Below, one piece after another: positions 38,182 to 50,954 of a stretch of 64,000 nucleotides of DNA (within the stretch, counting starts at the first letter, position 1; every line of letters starts with the position of its first letter). The translations under genes were made by a program, and so were the position numbers. The DNA comes from Blastococcus fimeti (lineage in GTDB: Bacteria > Actinomycetota > Actinomycetes > Mycobacteriales > Geodermatophilaceae): assembly GCA_900102115.1 (NCBI GenBank), contig FNAW01000003.1, forward strand, positions 620,001-684,000. The letters run 5' to 3'. The notes below the pieces were generated by a model. The model saw only the letters and a list, made by a program, of their open reading frames with translations. It ran no database searches and was not told where the DNA came from.

Positions 38182-39281
38182 GCCGCACGTCGGATCGGCG
38201 CGACGCGCTGCGGGCCACCGCGGCGGAGCGGGGCCTGGACGCCGTCCTGGTGACCAACCTGCTCAACGTCCGGTACCTCACCGGGTTCACCGGCTCCAAC
38301 GGCGCGCTGCTCGTGCGTACCGACGGTGCGGACCTCTTCGGCACCGACGGCCGGTACACCACGCAGGCCGCCGCCCAGGTGCCCGACGTCGAGGTGCTGG
38401 TCGACCGCGGCACGGTGCCCGCGCTCGCCCGGGCGGCCGTGCGCACCGGTGCCGGCCGGCTCGGCTTCGAGTCACACGACCTCACCGTCGATGGGCTCGA
38501 GCAGCTGCGGTCGGTCCTCGCCGACGCCGCGGCCGGCGGCACGGTGCCGGAGCTGGCGTCGGTCCGGCGGGCGGTCGAGGCGCAGCGCGCGATCAAGGAC
38601 GACGGCGAGATCGAGGCACTGCGGCGTGCCTGCGGGGTGGCCGACCGCGCCCTCGCCGAGCTGATCGCCGAGGGTGCCCTCCGCCCGAACCGGACCGAGC
38701 TCGAGGTCGGGCGCGAGCTCGACGCCCGGATGCTGGCGCTGGGTGCCGAGGCGCCCTCGTTCGAGACGATCGTCGCGGCCGGCGCCAACTCGGCGATCCC
38801 GCACCACCGGCCCGACGCGACGGTGCTGCAGCCCGGTGACTTCCTGAAGCTGGACTTCGGCGCCACCGTCGAGGGCTACCACTCCGACATGACCCGGACC
38901 TTCGTCCTGGGCTCGGCCGCCGACTGGCAGCGCGAGATCTACGCCCTGGTCGCCGAGTCGCAGGCGGTCGGCCGGGCCGCTCTCGCCGTCGGCACCGAGG
39001 TCGTCGCGGTGGACGCCGCGTCGCGCGAGGTGATCGCCGCGGCCGGCCACGGGGAGCACTTCACGCACGGCCTCGGGCACGGCGTGGGGCTGGAGATCCA
39101 CGAGGCACCCGGCATCGGCCCGCTGGGCGCGGGTACTCTTGCCGCCGGCATGGCCGTCACCGTGGAGCCGGGCGTCTACCTGCCCGGCCGCGGCGGTGTC
39201 CGGATCGAGGACACCCTGATCGTCACCACGGACGCGCCCGAACTGTTGACCCTCACGAGCAAGGAACTGCTGGTTCTCTAG
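38178..39281 (+). CDS. M24-family Xaa-Pro aminopeptidase/dipeptidase
   Basis: A 367-residue metallopeptidase. A creatinase-like N-terminal domain (about 1-130, with [17 protein letters not shown]) precedes the pita-bread domain. Its dinuclear-metal ligands appear in [40 protein letters not shown] and GVRIEDT. It should cut X-Pro bonds. GTG 38178 (overlapping the aroQ stop) is preferred over an in-frame ATG 38154 inside aroQ. The stop TAG directly abuts the efp ATG. This peptidase-efp-nusB order is common in Gram-positives. Confidence 0.92.
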   Translation: MSRTSDRRDALRATAAERGLDAVLVTNLLNVRYLTGFTGSNGALLVRTDGADLFGTDGRYTTQAAAQVPDVEVLVDRGTVPALARAAVRTGAGRLGFESHDLTVDGLEQLRSVLADAAAGGTVPELASVRRAVEAQRAIKDDGEIEALRRACGVADRALAELIAEGALRPNRTELEVGRELDARMLALGAEAPSFETIVAAGANSAIPHHRPDATVLQPGDFLKLDFGATVEGYHSDMTRTFVLGSAADWQREIYALVAESQAVGRAALAVGTEVVAVDAASREVIAAAGHGEHFTHGLGHGVGLEIHEAPGIGPLGAGTLAAGMAVTVEPGVYLPGRGGVRIEDTLIVTTDAPELLTLTSKELLVL

Positions 39282-39842
39282 ATGGCTACCACCAACGACC
39301 TGAAGAACGGCATCGTCCTCAAGCTGGACGGCCAGCTCTGGACCGTCACCGACTTCCAGCACGTGAAGCCCGGCAAGGGCGGCGCCTTCGTGCGCACCAC
39401 GCTGAAGAACGTCCTCTCGGGCAAGGTCGTCGACAAGACGTTCAACGCCGGGCTGAAGGTCGAGACGGCCACCGTCGACAAGCGGACGATGACCTTCCTC
39501 TACAAGGACGGCGCCGACTTCGTCTTCATGGACGGCGACACCTTCGACCAGATCACCGTGCCCGCGGCGACCGTCGGCGGCGGCGCGGACTACCTGCTCG
39601 AGAACACCGAGGTCATGGTGGCGGTGCACGACGAGGTGCCGCTGTACGTGGAGCTCCCGGTGACCCTGGAGCTCGTGGTCGCGCACACCGACCCGGGCCT
39701 GCAGGGCGACCGCTCCACCGGCGGCACCAAGCCCGCCACGCTGGAGACCGGCGCGCAGATCCAGGTCCCCCTGTTCATCTCCACGGGCGAGAAGCTCAAG
39801 GTCGACACCCGGGACGGCCGCTACCTCGGCCGGGTCAACTGA
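39282..39842 (+). CDS. efp: translation elongation factor P
   Basis: A 186-residue, three-domain factor that rescues ribosomes stalled on polyproline. The decoding-site loop is KPGKGGAFV with Lys32 at the tip, in a PGKGGA context like other actinobacteria, where the Lys is reported to be unmodified. Domain III ends [20 protein letters not shown]. The window encodes several Pro-rich proteins that would need it (RelA, SecD and MltG N-terminal parts). Confidence 0.97.
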   Translation: MATTNDLKNGIVLKLDGQLWTVTDFQHVKPGKGGAFVRTTLKNVLSGKVVDKTFNAGLKVETATVDKRTMTFLYKDGADFVFMDGDTFDQITVPAATVGGGADYLLENTEVMVAVHDEVPLYVELPVTLELVVAHTDPGLQGDRSTGGTKPATLETGAQIQVPLFISTGEKLKVDTRDGRYLGRVN

Positions 39843-39858
39843 GCCAGCGGCCCTCCTC

Positions 39859-40269
39859 ATGGCTGCCCGCACCAAGGCCCGCAAGCGCGCGGTCGACGTC
39901 CTCTACGAGGCCGACGTCCGCAGCCGCGACCGTCGCGCGCTGCTCGCCGAGCGTGTCGCCGACGGCAACCCGCCGGTCCCCGAGCACTCGATCCGCCTCG
40001 TCGAGGGCGTCGACGAGCACGCCGCGCGCATCGACAGCCTGATCGACACCCACGCGTCGGGCTGGTCGATCGACCGGCTGCCCGACGTCGACCGCGCGAT
40101 CCTGCGCATGGCGGTCTACGAGCTCCTCTGGGCCGACGACGTGCCCGACGCCGTCGTCATCGACGAGGCGGTGGAGCTGGCGAAGACGCTCTCCACCGAC
40201 GACTCACCGGCCTACGTCAACGGCGTCCTCGGCGCCATCCTCGCTGCGGAAGTACCCACCTCGTCCTGA
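39859..40269 (+). CDS. nusB: transcription antitermination factor NusB
   Basis: A 136-residue all-helical protein that, with NusE, binds boxA RNA in rRNA leaders. The conserved KARKRAVDVLYEADVR start and the C-terminal VIDEAVELAKTLSTDDSPAYVNGVLGAI are present. ATG 16 bp after the efp stop. It ends the long plus-strand run; the next gene is convergent. Confidence 0.96.
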   Translation: MAARTKARKRAVDVLYEADVRSRDRRALLAERVADGNPPVPEHSIRLVEGVDEHAARIDSLIDTHASGWSIDRLPDVDRAILRMAVYELLWADDVPDAVVIDEAVELAKTLSTDDSPAYVNGVLGAILAAEVPTSS

Positions 40270-40276
40270 GCCGAGC

Positions 40277-40295
40277 CCGTCGCGGTCGGCGACGG
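40277..40295. terminator. small hairpin between convergent nusB and ABC permease genes
   Basis: CCGTCGC (40277-40283) pairs with GCGACGG (40289-40295) around a 5-nt loop in the 38-bp gap. There is no U-tract, so termination strength is unclear. Confidence 0.35.
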
Positions 40296-40307
40296 CCGCT
40301 GGGCGGT

Positions 40308-41354
40308 CTACTGCAGATCTCGGCGCGCGAAGAGCACGGCACCGACGGCGATCACGACCACGGTGACGGCGCCCAGCAGGACGCCGGACTGCAGGTGTCC
40401 GAGGTAGTACTCGAGCTGCTCCGTCGCCCCGTACCGGTCCGGCTGGTCGGAGTAGGTGTAGATCGTCGAGCCGCCCTGCTGGACGAGCGCCAGCGCGTTC
40501 TCGGTGAGCAGCCAGGGCTGCCACGCCGGGCGCAGGCCGCGGATCAGGTTCTCCCCGATCACCAGGTAGACGAAGGCGATGCCCAGCGCCGCGCCGGTGT
40601 TGCGCACCAGGTTGGTCAACCCGAACGCCAGCAGTGCCGCGATCACGGTGAGCAGCACGCCGCGCGCCTGGGTCTGCAGGAGATCGCCCCAGAAGCCCGC
40701 CGGAAGCGCAGCGTCGAGGCCGACGACGGCCCGGAGGACGGCCGACATCGCCAGCCAGCCCAGCTGGGCGACCACGCCGATCAGCACCGCTGCCCCCGCG
40801 AGGACGACGAGCTTCGCGCCCAGCACCTGCATCCGGCGGGGCACCCAGAACAGCAGCGCCACCAGCGAGCGCGTCGACCACTCCGCGCCGATCCACGTCG
40901 CACCGACCAGCGCCGCTACGACCGCGGCCAGGGTGGCGAAGCCCAGAGCTCCCGTGGGGCCGGTGGAGGCGAGGTCGAACGGAGCCTCGTCGAGGTACCA
41001 GGAGAGCTCGTAGTCGGCGCGGGTCTGCTCCGGGCCGCAGAACTGGTCGGGGGAGGTGCCTGCCGGGATGTCGGCCGCGGCGAGGCACTCCTGGCGGAAC
41101 TCCTCGTTCATGGCGACGTCGGCGTCGATCTGCTGCTCGGCGCGGGCGATCTCGGCCGTGCTCGGGGTGCCGTGCTGGGTCAGCGCGATCCCGGTGGCGA
41201 CGACCCATCCGACGACCGCCAGGACGAGCACCACCTGGATGAACCGGCGGGACCGGAAGCGGTGCAGCTCGGAGCGCAGCAGGTCGCCGAAGCGCGAGCG
41301 GGGGAGCTCCGGCCCGGTGGGCCGGGCGGCGGGCTGCTCCACGACGGCGCTCAC
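40308..41354 (-). CDS. ABC transporter permease (ABC-2 type)
   Basis: A 348-residue membrane protein with GTG 41354 overlapping the ATPase stop. Helix 1 (FIQVVLVLAVVGWVVATGIAL) is followed by an outside loop of about 90 residues with two Cys (CLAAADIPAGTSPDQFCG), then five more helices, the last before a short LFARRDLQ end. This fits an ABC-2 exporter permease. With the ATPase it forms a two-gene exporter; the substrate (drug, lipid or peptide) cannot be told. Confidence 0.85.
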   Translation of the reverse strand: MSAVVEQPAARPTGPELPRSRFGDLLRSELHRFRSRRFIQVVLVLAVVGWVVATGIALTQHGTPSTAEIARAEQQIDADVAMNEEFRQECLAAADIPAGTSPDQFCGPEQTRADYELSWYLDEAPFDLASTGPTGALGFATLAAVVAALVGATWIGAEWSTRSLVALLFWVPRRMQVLGAKLVVLAGAAVLIGVVAQLGWLAMSAVLRAVVGLDAALPAGFWGDLLQTQARGVLLTVIAALLAFGLTNLVRNTGAALGIAFVYLVIGENLIRGLRPAWQPWLLTENALALVQQGGSTIYTYSDQPDRYGATEQLEYYLGHLQSGVLLGAVTVVVIAVGAVLFARRDLQ

Positions 41355-42286
41355 GCCTGCGCCTCGTCGTGCTGGTCCCCGGTGATCGCGAGGAAGGCGC
41401 TCTCCAGGTCGGGGGTCACCCGTCTGAGCTCCTCGAGGTAGAGGCCCGCGCCGGCCAGCACGCGGGTGATCTCGCTGGGCGCCGGGACGGCGTGCACCAG
41501 CAGGGCGCCGTCGGCGGGGGAGACGGCGAAGCCGGCGCCGGTCAGCACACCGGCCGCGGCGACCGGGTCGGCGACCTGGACGAGCACGTCCCCGGAGCCG
41601 CGGGCGGCGAGCACCTCGCCCACCGGACCCGAGGCGACGCAGCGCCCGCGGGCGAGGATCGACACCGAGTCGCAGACCTGCTGGATCTCGGTCAGCAGGT
41701 GCGAGGAGAGCAGCACGGTGGTGCGCCCGTCCCGGCCGAGGCGGCGGATGAGCTCGCGGACGTCGCGGATGCCGGCGGGGTCCAGGCCGTTGCTGGGCTC
41801 GTCGAGGATCAGCAGCCGCGGCTCCTTGAGCAGCGCCGCCGCGATGCCCAGGCGCTGCTTCATGCCGAGGGAGTAGCCCTTGAACCGGTCCTCGGCGCGG
41901 CCGGTCAGGTCCACCAGCTCCAGGCACTCCTCGACGCGGGTGCGGGGCAGGCCGGCGGCCTCGGCGAGCAGCTGCAGGTTGAGCCGGCCGGTGAAGCCGG
42001 GGAAGAACAGCGGGGTCTCGACCAGCGCGCCCACGCCGCCGATGACGTCGGGGAGGCCGGCCGGCACGGGGGAGTCCAGCAGGCGGATCTCACCGCCGCC
42101 GGGGTCGGCCGCGACGAGCCCGAGCAGCACGCGGATCGACGTCGTCTTGCCCGATCCGTTCGGCCCGAGGAAGCCGTGCACGCCCCCGGACTCGACCAGC
42201 AGGTCCAGTCGGTCGAGCGCCTTCTGCGGCGGGCGGCCCCGTCGCCGGTAGGTCTTGGACACCGCGGTCAGCTGCACGGCCGGCAT
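41351..42286 (-). CDS. ABC transporter ATP-binding protein
   Basis: A 311-residue ATPase with one nucleotide-binding domain: Walker A GPNGSGKTTS, signature YSLGMKQRLGIAAALL, Walker B RLLILDEPSNGLD, and the switch His in LLSSHLL. A C-terminal domain of about 80 residues resembles that of drug-export ATPases. The start is ATG 42286 with GGGAGAG upstream; the frame is open further but not conserved. A CAATCT box on the minus strand (42330-42335) could be the promoter. It is coupled to the permease by 4 bp. Confidence 0.9.
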   Translation of the reverse strand: MPAVQLTAVSKTYRRRGRPPQKALDRLDLLVESGGVHGFLGPNGSGKTTSIRVLLGLVAADPGGGEIRLLDSPVPAGLPDVIGGVGALVETPLFFPGFTGRLNLQLLAEAAGLPRTRVEECLELVDLTGRAEDRFKGYSLGMKQRLGIAAALLKEPRLLILDEPSNGLDPAGIRDVRELIRRLGRDGRTTVLLSSHLLTEIQQVCDSVSILARGRCVASGPVGEVLAARGSGDVLVQVADPVAAAGVLTGAGFAVSPADGALLVHAVPAPSEITRVLAGAGLYLEELRRVTPDLESAFLAITGDQHDEAQA

Positions 42287-42442
42287 GGGGGCTCTCCCTG
42301 CTCCGAGGCCTGGCGCCGCGGGTGGCAGCAGATTGGCACAGGGAGGGGGCTTCCCGGCGGACGCGACACCCCGAGGTTCACGGTGCGGGCCCGGGAGAGA
42401 GTCGCCGGCATGGCGGGTGGAGCGACCCCCGGCGGCGCGGTC

Positions 42443-42700
42443 GTGCTCGAGACGCAGCGCCTGCTGCTCAGACCATGGCGGGTGAGCGAGGCGGTGGTCC
42501 AGCGAGAGCTGTGGACCGAACGTAGTCCCCGGGTGCCGCCGCACCGTCGGATCGACGTGGACGGACGACAACGGTCGCAGATCTCGAGGACTGGATTCGC
42601 AGCCACGAGCCGTCGTCCGTCGGGTTGCTGGCGATCGAGCCGCAAGGCCGCTCGCGACGTGATCGGCTGCCCCTGTTCGCCACGGGGCGGCTCTGACGCC
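42443..42700 (+). pseudogene. decayed GNAT N-acetyltransferase remnant
   Basis: Three frames in order give fragments that read as one GNAT N-terminus. From GTG 42443: VLETQRLLLRPWRVSEAVV continuing to RVPPHRRIDVDG. From about 42568 in another frame: TTVADLEDWIRSHEPSSVGL continuing to LLAIEP. From about 42640, back in the first frame: KAARDVIG. The acetyl-CoA-binding half is missing. So this is a gene with two frameshifts and a deleted 3' part. It lies in the 482-bp gap between the ABC exporter and bldD, which otherwise holds only a hairpin (42710-42758) and the exporter promoter region. Confidence 0.7.
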
Positions 42701-42709
42701 GGGGAGCGA

Positions 42710-42758
42710 TGAACGCGAGAGGCCCAGAACCTCACGGGTTCTGGGCCTCTGGCGTTCA
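42710..42758. terminator. strong hairpin downstream of bldD
   Basis: AGAGGCCCAGAACC (42718-42731) pairs perfectly with GGTTCTGGGCCTCT (42737-42750) around a 5-nt loop. After one mismatch the pairing continues with TGAACGC/GCGTTCA. It lies 10 bp past the bldD stop, so it is probably the bldD terminator, although a U-tract is lacking. Confidence 0.65.
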
Positions 42759-42768
42759 CTGCTCCGGC

Positions 42769-43323
42769 TCAGCGCGGGGCGCGGCGGCGCTCCCAGTCGG
42801 GGTTGAGCTCCTCGTCGTCGTCGTCGGGGCCACCGAAGCCCACGACGCTGTCCATGCCGGCGGAGATGACCCCCCACTCGATGAGCCGCGACGTCAGCTC
42901 GTCGGGGCTCATGTCGTAGATGATCGCCAGCGACTTCAGGTCCTCGGCGCGGATGGAGAGGACCTTGCCGTTGTAGTCGTGCCGCTGCGCCTGGATGGTC
43001 GAGGCGTAGCGGGCCAGCGGGCCGGCCTCGTCGGCGGGCAGCGAGCCCAGCGACTCGAGGTTCAGCACGATCTTGCTGCTGGAGGTGACCGCGGAGCTCG
43101 GCCGCGGGTCGGGCAGCAGCTCGGAGACGGGCACGCCGTAGAAGACGGCGAGCTCGGAGAGCCGCTGGACGGTGACCGCGCGGTCACCGCGCTCGTAGGA
43201 GCCGACGACGACCGCCTTCCAGCGGCCGTGCGACTTGTCCTCCACGCCCTGGAGGGAGAGGCCCTGCTGGTTGCGGATGGCGCGGAGCCGGGCGCCGAGG
43301 GCCCGTGAGTAGTCGGTGCTCAT
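42769..43323 (-). CDS. bldD: developmental regulator BldD (c-di-GMP-responsive repressor)
   Basis: A 184-residue DNA-binding protein. The N-terminal HTH domain (1-75) includes RAIRNQQGLSLQGVEDKS and the highly conserved RWKAVVVGSYERGDRAVTVQ. The C-terminal domain keeps the c-di-GMP motif RxD-x8-RxxD: Arg114, Asp116, Arg125 and Asp128, with the same numbering as in Streptomyces BldD. An acidic tail (PDDDDEELNPDWERRRAPR) adds about 15 residues to the Streptomyces form. In Streptomyces, BldD bound to c-di-GMP represses sporulation genes and itself. A matching BldD box lies in its promoter. It is divergent from pyrR. Confidence 0.93.
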   Translation of the reverse strand: MSTDYSRALGARLRAIRNQQGLSLQGVEDKSHGRWKAVVVGSYERGDRAVTVQRLSELAVFYGVPVSELLPDPRPSSAVTSSSKIVLNLESLGSLPADEAGPLARYASTIQAQRHDYNGKVLSIRAEDLKSLAIIYDMSPDELTSRLIEWGVISAGMDSVVGFGGPDDDDEELNPDWERRRAPR

Positions 43324-43360
43324 CGCGTTCCTGCTCACTGTGCGTCGTCTGGCGGTGGTC

Positions 43361-43372
43361 GTGATCGTCACT
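43361..43372 (-). promoter_or_regulatory. candidate BldD box in the bldD promoter
   Basis: On the minus strand the sequence reads AGTGACGATCAC, which fits the published BldD pattern AGTGA-(N)m-TCAC with m=3. It lies just downstream of a TACGCT -10-like box (43374-43379, minus strand), so it would overlap the transcription start and suit autorepression. Confidence 0.5.
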
Positions 43373-43483
43373 GAGCGTACTGGTCGCGCGGCGCCCGCAA
43401 CACCCGGTCGGGCGTCCCCCGTTGAACTCCGGGCGCCCCACCTGCGGCTCCGCACCGGCGCGGGGGCGGCCGGGCGGGTGCAG

Positions 43484-43489
43484 TACCGT
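43484..43489 (+). promoter_or_regulatory. candidate -10 box of the pyr operon
   Basis: TACCGT about 60 nt upstream of the pyrR ATG. A start near 43496 would give a leader of about 53 nt that contains the PyrR hairpin. Confidence 0.4.
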
Positions 43490-43510
43490 CGTGGCAGGTC
43501 CACCCACTCC

Positions 43511-43548
43511 TTTAACGACCCGTCCAGTGAGGCGGGGAAGGAGGCCTG
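43511..43548 (+). promoter_or_regulatory. PyrR-binding RNA element beside the pyrR ribosome binding site
   Basis: The RNA CCCGUC (43519-43524) pairs with GGCGGG (43531-43536) around the hexaloop CAGUGA (43525-43530). CNGNGA is the conserved terminal loop bound by PyrR. The Shine-Dalgarno AAGGAGG (43538-43544) starts 1 nt after the stem. There is no terminator hairpin. This fits translational repression by PyrR-UMP, as shown for mycobacteria, and not Bacillus-type attenuation. Confidence 0.75.
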
Positions 43549-44175
43549 ATGGCCAGCTCGACCCAGCCTGCCCGGAACGGGGCGCCCTCCAGCGGCGACC
43601 CCTCGCCTGGTCCGCTCCTCTCCGCCGCCGACGTCGCCCGCATGGTCGACCGGATGGCCCACCAGCTCATCGAGCGGGCAGCGGCCGCCGACACCGGGAC
43701 ACCCGACGACGGCACGGCCGGGCTCTCCGGCCTCGTCCTCGTCGGCATCCCCACGCGCGGCGCCCCGCTCGCCCGCCGCCTGGCCGCCCGCATCGAGGCG
43801 TTCTCCGGGGTCGCGGTCGACGTCGCCACCGTGGACATCACCCTCTACCGCGACGACCTGCGCCGCCGCGGGGTCCGCGCCCTGGAGCCGACGGTGCTGC
43901 CCGACGGTGGCATCGACGACCGGCTCGTGGTCCTCGTCGACGACGTCCTCTACTCCGGCCGCTCCGTGCGCGCGGCGCTCGACGCCCTCCGCGACCTGGG
44001 CCGGCCCCGGTCGGTGCAGCTGGCGGTGCTCGTCGACCGCGGCCACCGGGAACTGCCGATCCGCGCCGACCTGGTCGGCAAGAACCTGCCCACGTCGCGC
44101 AGCCAGAAGGTGTCGGTGCGGCTCGAGGAGACCGACGGCGTCGACGAGGTCACCGTCACCGAGGTGGACCAGTGA
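43549..44175 (+). CDS. pyrR: bifunctional pyr operon regulator / uracil phosphoribosyltransferase PyrR
   Basis: A 208-residue PRTase-fold protein. The PRPP loop [19 protein letters not shown] is typical, [17 protein letters not shown] holds the RNA-contacting arginine, and [10 protein letters not shown] is conserved. It binds the leader hairpin when UMP is high and also makes UMP from uracil. An extra N-terminus of about 25 residues is Ser/Pro-rich. ATG follows AAGGAGG by 4 nt. First gene of the pyr operon. Confidence 0.95.
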   Translation: MASSTQPARNGAPSSGDPSPGPLLSAADVARMVDRMAHQLIERAAAADTGTPDDGTAGLSGLVLVGIPTRGAPLARRLAARIEAFSGVAVDVATVDITLYRDDLRRRGVRALEPTVLPDGGIDDRLVVLVDDVLYSGRSVRAALDALRDLGRPRSVQLAVLVDRGHRELPIRADLVGKNLPTSRSQKVSVRLEETDGVDEVTVTEVDQ

Positions 44176-44254
44176 GGCGACAGGGAGCGAGCATCGCAGC
44201 GAGCGCCAGCGAGCGAGGAGCGGAACGACCGCGGAGCCGAACCGGGGGCAGAGC
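44176..44254 (+). repeat. 79-bp intergenic repeat before pyrB (copy 2)
   Basis: Fills the whole pyrR-pyrB gap and matches 12532-12610 over most of its length, with the same blocks in the same order and the same total length from stop to start. The end (GGGGGCAGAGC) differs slightly but again provides a weak ribosome binding site. Confidence 0.85.
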
Positions 44255-45171
<917 letters not shown>

Positions 45172-45175
<4 letters not shown>

Positions 45176-46461
45176 CCACGTACCTGATCAAGGGCGCCCG
45201 CCCGCTCGGCGGCGACCCCGCCGACATCCTCGTGAAGGACGGCCGGATCGCCGCGATCGGCGACTCCCTGGACGCGACCGGTGCGGAGGTGGTCGAGGCC
45301 GCCGGCCTGATCGCGCTGCCCGGCCTGGTCGATCTGCACACCCACCTGCGCGAGCCCGGCCGCGAGGACGCCGAGACCGTCGAGACGGGCAGCCGCGCCG
45401 CCGCGCTCGGCGGGTTCACCGCGGTGCACGCGATGGCCAACACCGACCCGGTCGCGGACACCGCCGGCGTCGTCGAGCAGGTCTGGCGGCTGGGCCAGGA
45501 GGCCGGGCTGGTCGACGTCGTCCCGGTGGGGGCGGTGACCGTCGGGCTGAAGGGCGAGCGGCTGGCCGAGCTCGGCGCGATGGCCGACTCCGCCGCCCGG
45601 GTCCGGGTCTTCTCCGACGACGGGCACTGCGTCGCCGACCCCGCGCTCATGCGCCGGGCGCTCGAGTACGTGAAGGCCTTCGACGGCGTCGTCGCCCAGC
45701 ACGCCGAGGAGCCGCGGCTCACCGTCGGCGCCCAGATGCACGAGGGCGACCGCTCGGCGAAGCTCGGCCTGACCGGCTGGCCGGCCGCCGCCGAGGAGGC
45801 GATCATCGCCCGCGACGTGCTGCTCGCCGAGCACGTCGGCGCGCGGCTGCACGTCTGCCACGTCTCGACGGCGGGCTCGGTGGACATCCTGCGCTGGGCG
45901 AAGTCCCGCGGCGTCCAGGTGACCGCCGAGGTCACCCCGCACCACCTGCTGCTCACCGACGCCTGCGCCGAGAGCTACGACCCGGTCTTCAAGGTCAACC
46001 CGCCGCTGCGCACCGACGCCGACGTCGAGGCGCTGCGGGCCGGGCTGGCCGACGGCACGATCGACGCCGTCGGCACCGACCACGCCCCGCACGCGGTGGA
46101 GGACAAGGAGAGCGAGTGGGCACAGGCCCGGCCCGGGATGCTCGGGCTGGAGCAGGCGCTCTCCGTGGTCATCGAGACGATGGTCGAGCCGGGACGGCTC
46201 GACTGGGCCGGCGTCGCCGACCGCATGTCGGTCCGCCCGGCGGCGATCGGCCGGCTGGACGGGCACGGCCGCCCGCTGGCGCCCGGCGAGCCGGCCAACC
46301 TGCTGCTGCTGGACCCCACGGCCCGGGCCGCCGTCGACCCGGCCGCGCTGGCCAGCCGCAGCCGCAACAGCCCCTATGCCGGCCGGGAGCTCCCCGGCCG
46401 GGTGGTCGCGACGTTCCTCCGGGGCGTCCCGACGGTTCTGGACGGAAAGGCGCAGAAGTGA
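45172..46461 (+). CDS. pyrC: dihydroorotase
   Basis: A 429-residue class I dihydroorotase of the amidohydrolase fold. Metal ligands are in [10 protein letters not shown], a VFSDDGHCV region replaces the usual carboxylated-lysine neighbourhood, [13 protein letters not shown] gives a His ligand, and VGTDHAPHA holds the catalytic Asp. GTG start overlapping the pyrB stop. It partners functionally with PyrB. Confidence 0.95.
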
Positions 46462-46538
46462 GCGAGCTGGCGAGCTCACCAATGGACACAGCAGTGCCGC
46501 GAACGCGGCCGACGAGCGCCAGCGAGGAGGACAAGTGA
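46458..46538 (+). other. pyrC-carA spacer with a possible 26-codon ORF
   Basis: GTG 46458 overlaps the pyrC stop, and an in-frame TGA at 46536-46538 overlaps the carA GTG, giving a 26-codon reading frame beginning [23 protein letters not shown] just before its end serves carA. Many actinobacteria carry a membrane-protein gene at this place; here it is absent. The text shares GAGCGCCAGCGAG with the 79-bp spacers. It may only couple translation from pyrC to carA. Confidence 0.3.
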
Positions 46539-47636
46539 GTGACGCGATCCTCGTGCTCGAGGACGGCAGGACGTTCCGGGGCGAGGCCTACGGCGCGGTC
46601 GGGACGACGCTCGGCGAGGCGGTGTTCGCCACCGGCATGACCGGCTACCAGGAGACGCTGACCGACCCCAGCTACGCCGGCCAGATCGTGGCGATGACGG
46701 CCCCGCACATCGGCAACACCGGCGTGAACGGCGAGGACGACGAGAGCCGCCGCATGTGGCCGGCCGGCTTCGTGGTGCGCGACCCCGCCCGCCGCACGTC
46801 GAACTGGCGCTCGACCGGCAGCCTCGACGACCAGCTCGTCGCCCAGGGCATCGTGGGCATCAGCGGCATCGACACCCGCGCGCTGACCCGCCACCTGCGC
46901 GACCGCGGCGCCATGCGCGCCGGGATCAGCACCGAGCTCGGCCGCGACGAGCTGCTGGCCCGGGTCACGGACGCTGCGGGCATGACCGGCGCCGACCTCG
47001 CGCCGACGGTGAGCACCGCCGAGGCCTACCTCGTCCCGGCGGTGGGGGAGAAGCGCTTCACGATCGCCGCCCTCGACCTCGGCATCAAGACCGCCACCCC
47101 GCGGCACCTGGCCGCCCTGGGCGTCGAGACCCACGTGCTGCCCTCCACGGCCACCGCCGAGCAGCTGCTGGCCGCGGGCCCGGACGGGGTGTTCCTCTCC
47201 AACGGCCCGGGTGACCCGGCCGCCGCCGACTACGCCGTCGCCGCGGTGCGGGGCGTGCTCGACGCCCGCCGCCCGCTGTTCGGCATCTGCTTCGGCAACC
47301 AGATCCTGGGCCGCGCCCTGGGCCTGGGCACCTACAAGCTGCGCTTCGGCCACCGCGGGCTCAACCAGCCGGTGCTGGACCGGGTGAGCAACACGGTGCG
47401 GGTGACCAGCCACAACCACGGCTTCGCCGTCGACGCCGCGCTCGACCGGCCGACCGACACCCCGTACGGGCCGGTCGAGGTCAGCCACGTCGGCCTCAAC
47501 GACGACGTCGTCGAGGGCCTGCGGCTGCTCGAGACGCCGGCCTTCAGCGTCCAGTTCCACCCGGAGTCGGCGGCCGGCCCGCACGACGCCGCTCCGCTCT
47601 TCCAGCGGTTCGTCGACCTCATGGAGGAGAACCCCA

Positions 47637-47644
<8 letters not shown>
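46535..47644 (+). CDS. carA: carbamoyl-phosphate synthase small (glutaminase) subunit
   Basis: A 369-residue protein that hydrolyses glutamine and passes ammonia to CarB. The class I amidotransferase triad is visible: nucleophile Cys in [11 protein letters not shown], and His/Glu in [24 protein letters not shown] loop (LSNGPGDP) is present. GTG 46535 follows GAGGAGG. It overlaps carB by 8 bp. Confidence 0.95.

Positions 47645-50950
<3,306 letters not shown>

Positions 50951-50954
<4 letters not shown>

Noticed and set aside
46460..46482. BldD-box-like pattern AGTGA-N14-TCACC after pyrC
   Set aside because: The spacing is long, it lies inside an operon and within repeat-like text; weak compared with the site upstream of bldD.
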